DNA of 64,000 bases from assembly GCF_002091755.1 (NCBI RefSeq), contig NZ_BDAI01000009.1, positions 62,001-126,000 on the forward strand. Reading direction: 5' to 3'. The notes under the pieces are model-generated. The model was not told the origin of the DNA. It ran no database searches and saw only the letters and a list, made by a program, of their open reading frames with translations. Positions 63,280 through 64,000 of this stretch are shown in pieces (the first letter of the stretch is position 1; every line of letters starts with the position of its first letter). Source of the DNA: Pseudomonas nitroreducens NBRC 12694 (GTDB lineage Bacteria > Pseudomonadota > Gammaproteobacteria > Pseudomonadales > Pseudomonadaceae). A program made the position numbers and the translations under genes.

Positions 63280-63555
63280 TCAGGCGCCATCGCCAAGCGC
63301 TGGTGAGGGTTTCGATAGCCGGTACACTGCGCTTGCCTTGTCACCGAACAAAGCGACTGGAGGGCACACCTTATGGGCTGGCGAGAGAGTCACGACAGTT
63401 GCAATACGCCGATGTAGATCTTTGATAATTCTGACAGTCCGCTTCTGGCCGATAGCTGCCTCAATCTCCGGCCAGATAGCCGGGGTTAGGAAAGGTGTAC
63501 TGCTTCGCGAGTACATCCTACGCGCTCCGTAACATGGAGCGTTCTTAGTTACCAA
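63280..63555 (-). CDS. Doubtful small ORF between HEPN gene and retron
   Basis: 91 codons from a TTG overlapping the HEPN stop, or 78 from ATG 63516. It encodes STPFLTPAIWPEIEAAIGQK and DLHRRIATVVTLSP and ends PSPALGDGA. I recognise no family; it may be the remnant of a mobile-element gene. A plus-strand frame of equal length covers the same region, so coding is uncertain. Confidence 0.25.
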   Translation of the reverse strand: MVTKNAPCYGARRMYSRSSTPFLTPAIWPEIEAAIGQKRTVRIIKDLHRRIATVVTLSPAHKVCPPVALFGDKASAVYRLSKPSPALGDGA

Positions 63556-64000
63556 GGCGCAACCCCAGTTTGCGCCTTCAAATGATTCGCAACGGCCTTA
63601 TCACACCGGTCGACGATCTGCCGCACATGAGTCAGGTACGTCGCTCCGGTGTTCTTTGCTACAGGCTGTGCATCACGGATACGGTGAGCAATGTTGCCTC
63701 GAACAGTAATGAAGTCGTCCAGCTTGGTCTTGGCTCGGTCGGCCTTCATCTTGTTCCATTTCCAGTGGCTGCTCAGGCTGTTGAGGCCCAACATCTCCTC
63801 GTAGAGCGCATCGACTTGCTCTGACTTTGGCGTGTTGAACTTACCCAACCACTTCTCATGTACTTCGGCCTTATGTGCCTGGAGGATGGCCTGCCAACCG
63901 GTATCGGCTAGGTCCCAGAGTTTCAGCGGGTTCGGATCGTTCTTTATGTCCTTAATCGCGAGGCTTTTGACTTTGTTCGGAATAGCGGTGGCGGTTGACG
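63549..64000 (-). CDS. HEPN-domain RNase-like protein (3' part)
   Basis: At least 149 codons are open to the window edge, so the start is outside. The C-terminal domain has WLGKFNTPKSEQVDALYEEM, a Trp-rich helix (HWKWNKMK) and the HEPN active-site form Arg-x4-His in FITVRGNIAHRI, ending HLKAQTGVAPW. The whole reads as a RiboL-PSP-type HEPN, a class of RNA-cleaving toxins or abortive-infection proteins. It is on the same strand as the retron gene, 491 bp upstream of it. Confidence 0.82.
   Translation of the reverse strand, partial: STATAIPNKVKSLAIKDIKNDPNPLKLWDLADTGWQAILQAHKAEVHEKWLGKFNTPKSEQVDALYEEMLGLNSLSSHWKWNKMKADRAKTKLDDFITVRGNIAHRIRDAQPVAKNTGATYLTHVRQIVDRCDKAVANHLKAQTGVAPW

Overview
The window is high-GC gammaproteobacterial chromosome from a Pseudomonas close to P. 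aeruginosa. Evidence is the gene content and order (pcpS, dienelactone hydrolase, alginate lyase, lytic transglycosylase, napEFDABC, oprH-phoP-phoQ, AraC regulator, dctA; LuxR/permease/P1 peptidase; the gcl-hyi-glxR-ttuD-pyk glyoxylate operon; thrS-infC-rpmI-rplT-pheST-ihfA-merR), an MvaU-type H-NS paralogue, and Pseudomonas-type REP hairpins. The exact species cannot be fixed from the sequence alone.

Layout. 1-1564: end of a molybdate ABC importer (modBC). 1708-5555: phosphopantetheinyl transferase, dienelactone hydrolase, PL7 alginate lyase and a lytic transglycosylase. 5708-10317: periplasmic nitrate reductase operon napEFDABC on the minus strand, which needs the molybdenum the first genes import. 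10417-13201: oprH-phoP-phoQ Mg2+/cationic peptide response with PhoP-box repeats. 13263-15929: AraC regulator and the C4-dicarboxylate carrier dctA behind a near-perfect sigma-54 promoter. 16297-29326: CyaB adenylate cyclase, HD protein, LuxR regulator with amino-acid permease and P1 peptidase, sulfate-binding protein, DUF4139 protein, K+ channel, SstT, a DapF paralogue lacking both catalytic cysteines, and a urea transporter with an attenuator-like leader. 29840-38297: glyoxylate to glycerate to pyruvate operon (gcl-hyi-glxR-ttuD-pyk), a GlcG-like protein and a TetR regulator; a 267-bp palindromic element sits inside the 3' end of ttuD. 38491-43639: moaA paralogue, solute-binding protein, small phosphatase, FNT channel, FAD amine oxidase. 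43826-54422: tRNA-Val, mvaU and the translation cluster thrS-infC-rpmI-rplT-pheST-ihfA, ending in tRNA-Pro(GGG).

From the 3' end of tRNA-Pro (about 54430) to the window end the DNA changes: it is AT-richer, carries an AlpA regulator and unrecognised genes, has a 1.1-kb gene-poor stretch, and then holds defence-type genes. These are a complete three-gene ABC-3C-type system (PD-(D/E)xK-like protein, small middle component, DUF3732-type SMC-like ATPase; 57127-60869), a retron reverse transcriptase fused to a trypsin-like protease (61261-63057) with a candidate msr-msd RNA just upstream, and the end of a HEPN-domain RNase gene (63549 to the edge). I read this as a genomic island integrated at tRNA-Pro; no integrase gene is visible in the part shown. 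The retron-protease fusion and the ABC-3C operon are the most interesting content of the window.
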